A stretch of 7,604 nucleotides of DNA from Pseudomonadota bacterium (GTDB lineage Bacteria > Hydrothermota > 32-111 > QNBC01): assembly GCA_011682715.1 (NCBI GenBank), contig JAACEC010000137.1, forward strand, positions 1-7,604, written 5' to 3'. Shown here piece after piece: positions 5,582-7,604 of this stretch. A program made the translations under genes and the position numbers. Under the pieces are notes generated by a model. It worked only from the letters and a program-made list of their open reading frames with translations. It was not told the DNA's origin and ran no database searches. Each line of letters begins with the position of its first letter. Within the stretch, counting starts at the first letter, position 1.

Positions 5582-7576
5582 ATGGGGTTAGTCGATATTG
5601 TTGAACTTGCAAATGTTTACTTCAAAAGCGGAGATTATGATGCCGCACTTAAAGTTGTTGAATCGGGTATCGGAAGATCGGCGAAAACAAAAAATATTGC
5701 TCTTCAGATGGAACTTTATATCGAAAAGTTATTTATCTTGTTACGCCTCCACAATATGTCGGAACTTGAATCCGTAGCTAAAATTCTCATAAAAAATGTG
5801 AAATATGTCAACGAAAAAAGGGTTCTTTCAAAATTGTATCATGCCTACGCTCTTTATCTTTTCTACACGAATAAAACTGCAATTTCAATAAAATATTTGA
5901 GAAAAGCTTTGAAAATTGCCAAAAAAACCGATGAAAAACAGCTCGAATCCGAGATATTGAACAGCATAGGCAAGTATTTCGATCACTTTAACGACTTCCA
6001 AAATGCAATTTATTACTATAAAAAATCGGAGAAAACGAAAATTCTTTTGGATGACGAAAACGGTTTGGCTATTGTGTACGGTAATTTGGGGCGTTTGTTC
6101 TATCAAAACGGCGATCTTGAAGAAGCTTTAAATCACTATAACCTCGACCTCAAAATTTCAAAGCGTGTTAACGATAAATTCGGACAGGCTATAATGCATA
6201 ATCATATAGGAGAAATATACCTCGAACGGCATCATTATCAAAAGGCTCTGTCTCATTTTAAGAATTCCCATGCAATCGGCATCGAAATGAATTACGAGTT
6301 GAATAACGGCTTTTCTCTTCTGGGAATGGCAAAGATTCATATTGTAAACAAGGAATATGAAAAGGCAAAAGAAAACGTAAAAAATGCCGTTAAGATTTTC
6401 AATGACAAGACAAAATACGACGGTTTGATAAACTGCCTTTTACTCATGGGAAAAATATACATGTATCAAAATGAGATAAAGAATGCGGAAGAATACTTTA
6501 TAAAAGCCTATGCCTTAGCGTCTTCTAAAAATATGATCTATGAAACAGGTATATCCCTATATGAACTGGCGAAATTTTATATTACTACAAATCAAGTGGA
6601 AAAAAGTTTGGATTATATCAACAAGTACTTCCAGATTAATTTTAACATCTCTAATTTTGAGAACACCATGTTCAAACATGTCATCAATCTCGCCAAATTG
6701 ATAACAAAAGCGGAAAATATTATGGTTCTTATAAAAAGAGAAAATACCGTTGAGTTTATCTACGTTGAAAATGACAGAGAAGGCAACGAAAGAATCAAAC
6801 GCCAGGTAATCTCTTCATGGGATGAGCTATTAAATAACTACATTGACGAAAATAATGACTTGATAAAATCCCTGCTTGAGATAAAACTGAATGTTCATAT
6901 CAAAGATTTTATTTTGGAGCCGGTATATTTTACGAGCAGAATAATAGCATTTATGTTTGCCTTTAATTCATCCAAGGAGAAGACCTTCGACGAAAATACA
7001 AAGGATTATATCGCTGTATACAACATAAAACTGGCAAATCTGATCCAATCCGTGGTTTCATACGAACTCTCGAAGTATGACCCTCTTACGCGAGCTTCAA
7101 ACAGAAACACTCTTTTCTCGGACATTCAGGAAGAAATTTTCAAAACCATTTTATACAAAGAGCCTTTCTCTATTCTTATGGTGGATATAGACAATTTCAA
7201 AGACATTAACGATTCCTTCGGTCACCAATTAGGAGACCTTACACTCATAAAAGTGGTGGAATCCATTAAAAACAGCATCCGGGACAAGAACAAGATCTAC
7301 AGATTCGGAGGTGATGAATTCATCGTGATGCTGCCCACCGTTAGTGTCAATGCCGCGGTCCCCATAGCAAACAGAATCATCCAAAGTATACGCTCAATAA
7401 ATAGTGTCTATCAGGTGAAAGGAATCAACATAACGGCAAGCATAGGTATTACCGAATACAACGGGAAGAATTCCGCAACGGTCAAAAACGATGTGGAAGC
7501 CATTTTACGTAAAGCCGATCAAGCAATGTACCAGGCAAAGATCAAAGGCAAAGACCGAGTGGAAATCATCACATAA
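5582..7576 (+). CDS. TPR-GAF-like-GGDEF protein, probable diguanylate cyclase
   Basis: A 664-residue soluble protein with no signal peptide or TM helix. Residues 1 to about 350 are eight or nine tetratricopeptide repeats with a 40-residue period (for example GLAIVYGNLGRLFYQNGDLE at 161-180), a likely protein-binding sensor. Residues about 375-490 look like a degenerate GAF domain. Residues about 498-664 are a GGDEF domain: DPLTRASNR (500-508), the metal/substrate segment MVDIDNFKDIND (533-544, Asp535), the intact GGDEF signature (576-580), and a C-terminal KADQAMYQAKIKGKDRV. The active-site residues are present, so synthesis of cyclic di-GMP from two GTP is likely. The inhibitory site reads RDKN (567-570) instead of RxxD, so product inhibition may be weak. 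There is no EAL domain. An in-frame TAA at 5570 and the absence of any other start fix ATG 5582, which has no Shine-Dalgarno. Confidence 0.93.
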   Translation: MGLVDIVELANVYFKSGDYDAALKVVESGIGRSAKTKNIALQMELYIEKLFILLRLHNMSELESVAKILIKNVKYVNEKRVLSKLYHAYALYLFYTNKTAISIKYLRKALKIAKKTDEKQLESEILNSIGKYFDHFNDFQNAIYYYKKSEKTKILLDDENGLAIVYGNLGRLFYQNGDLEEALNHYNLDLKISKRVNDKFGQAIMHNHIGEIYLERHHYQKALSHFKNSHAIGIEMNYELNNGFSLLGMAKIHIVNKEYEKAKENVKNAVKIFNDKTKYDGLINCLLLMGKIYMYQNEIKNAEEYFIKAYALASSKNMIYETGISLYELAKFYITTNQVEKSLDYINKYFQINFNISNFENTMFKHVINLAKLITKAENIMVLIKRENTVEFIYVENDREGNERIKRQVISSWDELLNNYIDENNDLIKSLLEIKLNVHIKDFILEPVYFTSRIIAFMFAFNSSKEKTFDENTKDYIAVYNIKLANLIQSVVSYELSKYDPLTRASNRNTLFSDIQEEIFKTILYKEPFSILMVDIDNFKDINDSFGHQLGDLTLIKVVESIKNSIRDKNKIYRFGGDEFIVMLPTVSVNAAVPIANRIIQSIRSINSVYQVKGINITASIGITEYNGKNSATVKNDVEAILRKADQAMYQAKIKGKDRVEIIT

Positions 7577-7589
7577 AGAAATTTCCACT
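7558..7589. repeat. Inverted repeat spanning the stop codon of the GGDEF gene
   Basis: AGTGGAAAT (7558..7566) and ATTTCCACT (7581..7589) form a perfect 9-bp stem with a 14-base loop that contains the TAA. No T-run follows on either strand, so it is not a typical intrinsic terminator. A role in transcript end protection is possible but unsupported. Confidence 0.35.
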
Positions 7590-7604
7590 TAAAAATTTAT
7601 ATAA

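Overview
The window is a compact, low-GC bacterial chromosomal segment. Hand counts give about 25-38% GC over most rows, with a richer patch of about 47% in the first 360 bases. A signal peptide followed by an apparent beta-barrel at 434..1579 suggests a bacterium with an outer membrane. The TPR-GGDEF protein, the PDZ-like multi-TM sensor and the PorV-like barrel would suit a deep-branching or candidate-phylum lineage (WOR-3, Cloacimonadota or Calditrichota type). This placement is inference; no marker gene is present.

Layout. Everything from 1 to 5264 reads on the minus strand and 5582..7576 reads on the plus strand, diverging from a 317-base intergenic region. In minus-strand transcription order: (a) an HhH-GPD DNA glycosylase with a C-terminal four-cysteine iron-sulfur loop (5264..4593); (b) a membrane sensor gene (about 4498..3031) that is broken; (c) a phosphomannomutase/phosphoglucomutase (2959..1601), an exported beta-rich protein with two C-terminal ComEA-like helix-hairpin-helix repeats (1579..434), and an ADP-ribose-type NUDIX hydrolase cut by the window edge (433..1). 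The three genes in (c) are separated by 21 and 0 bases and look like one operon behind a good sigma70-type promoter at 3013..2985. On the plus strand is a soluble TPR-GAF-like-GGDEF diguanylate cyclase.

The clearest structural observation is the sensor gene. Its two reading frames overlap at a perfect 8-bp tandem duplication (3566..3581). Removing one copy joins them into one protein that aligns, without a gap, to the motif normally found after the last N-terminal TM helices of this sensor superfamily. A second probable frameshift lies near 4467. There the first TM helix is encoded out of frame, directly behind a near-consensus promoter and a Shine-Dalgarno. The gene also ends after a small GAF-like remnant with no kinase or phosphatase output domain. 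It is best read as a decaying pseudogene unless sequencing errors explain both shifts.

The least conventional gene is the barrel-plus-double-HhH protein, which would place a DNA-binding type fold at the outer membrane. I see no mobile element, CRISPR array, tRNA, rRNA or recognisable defence system. Apart from those two loci the region looks like ordinary core and signalling genes.
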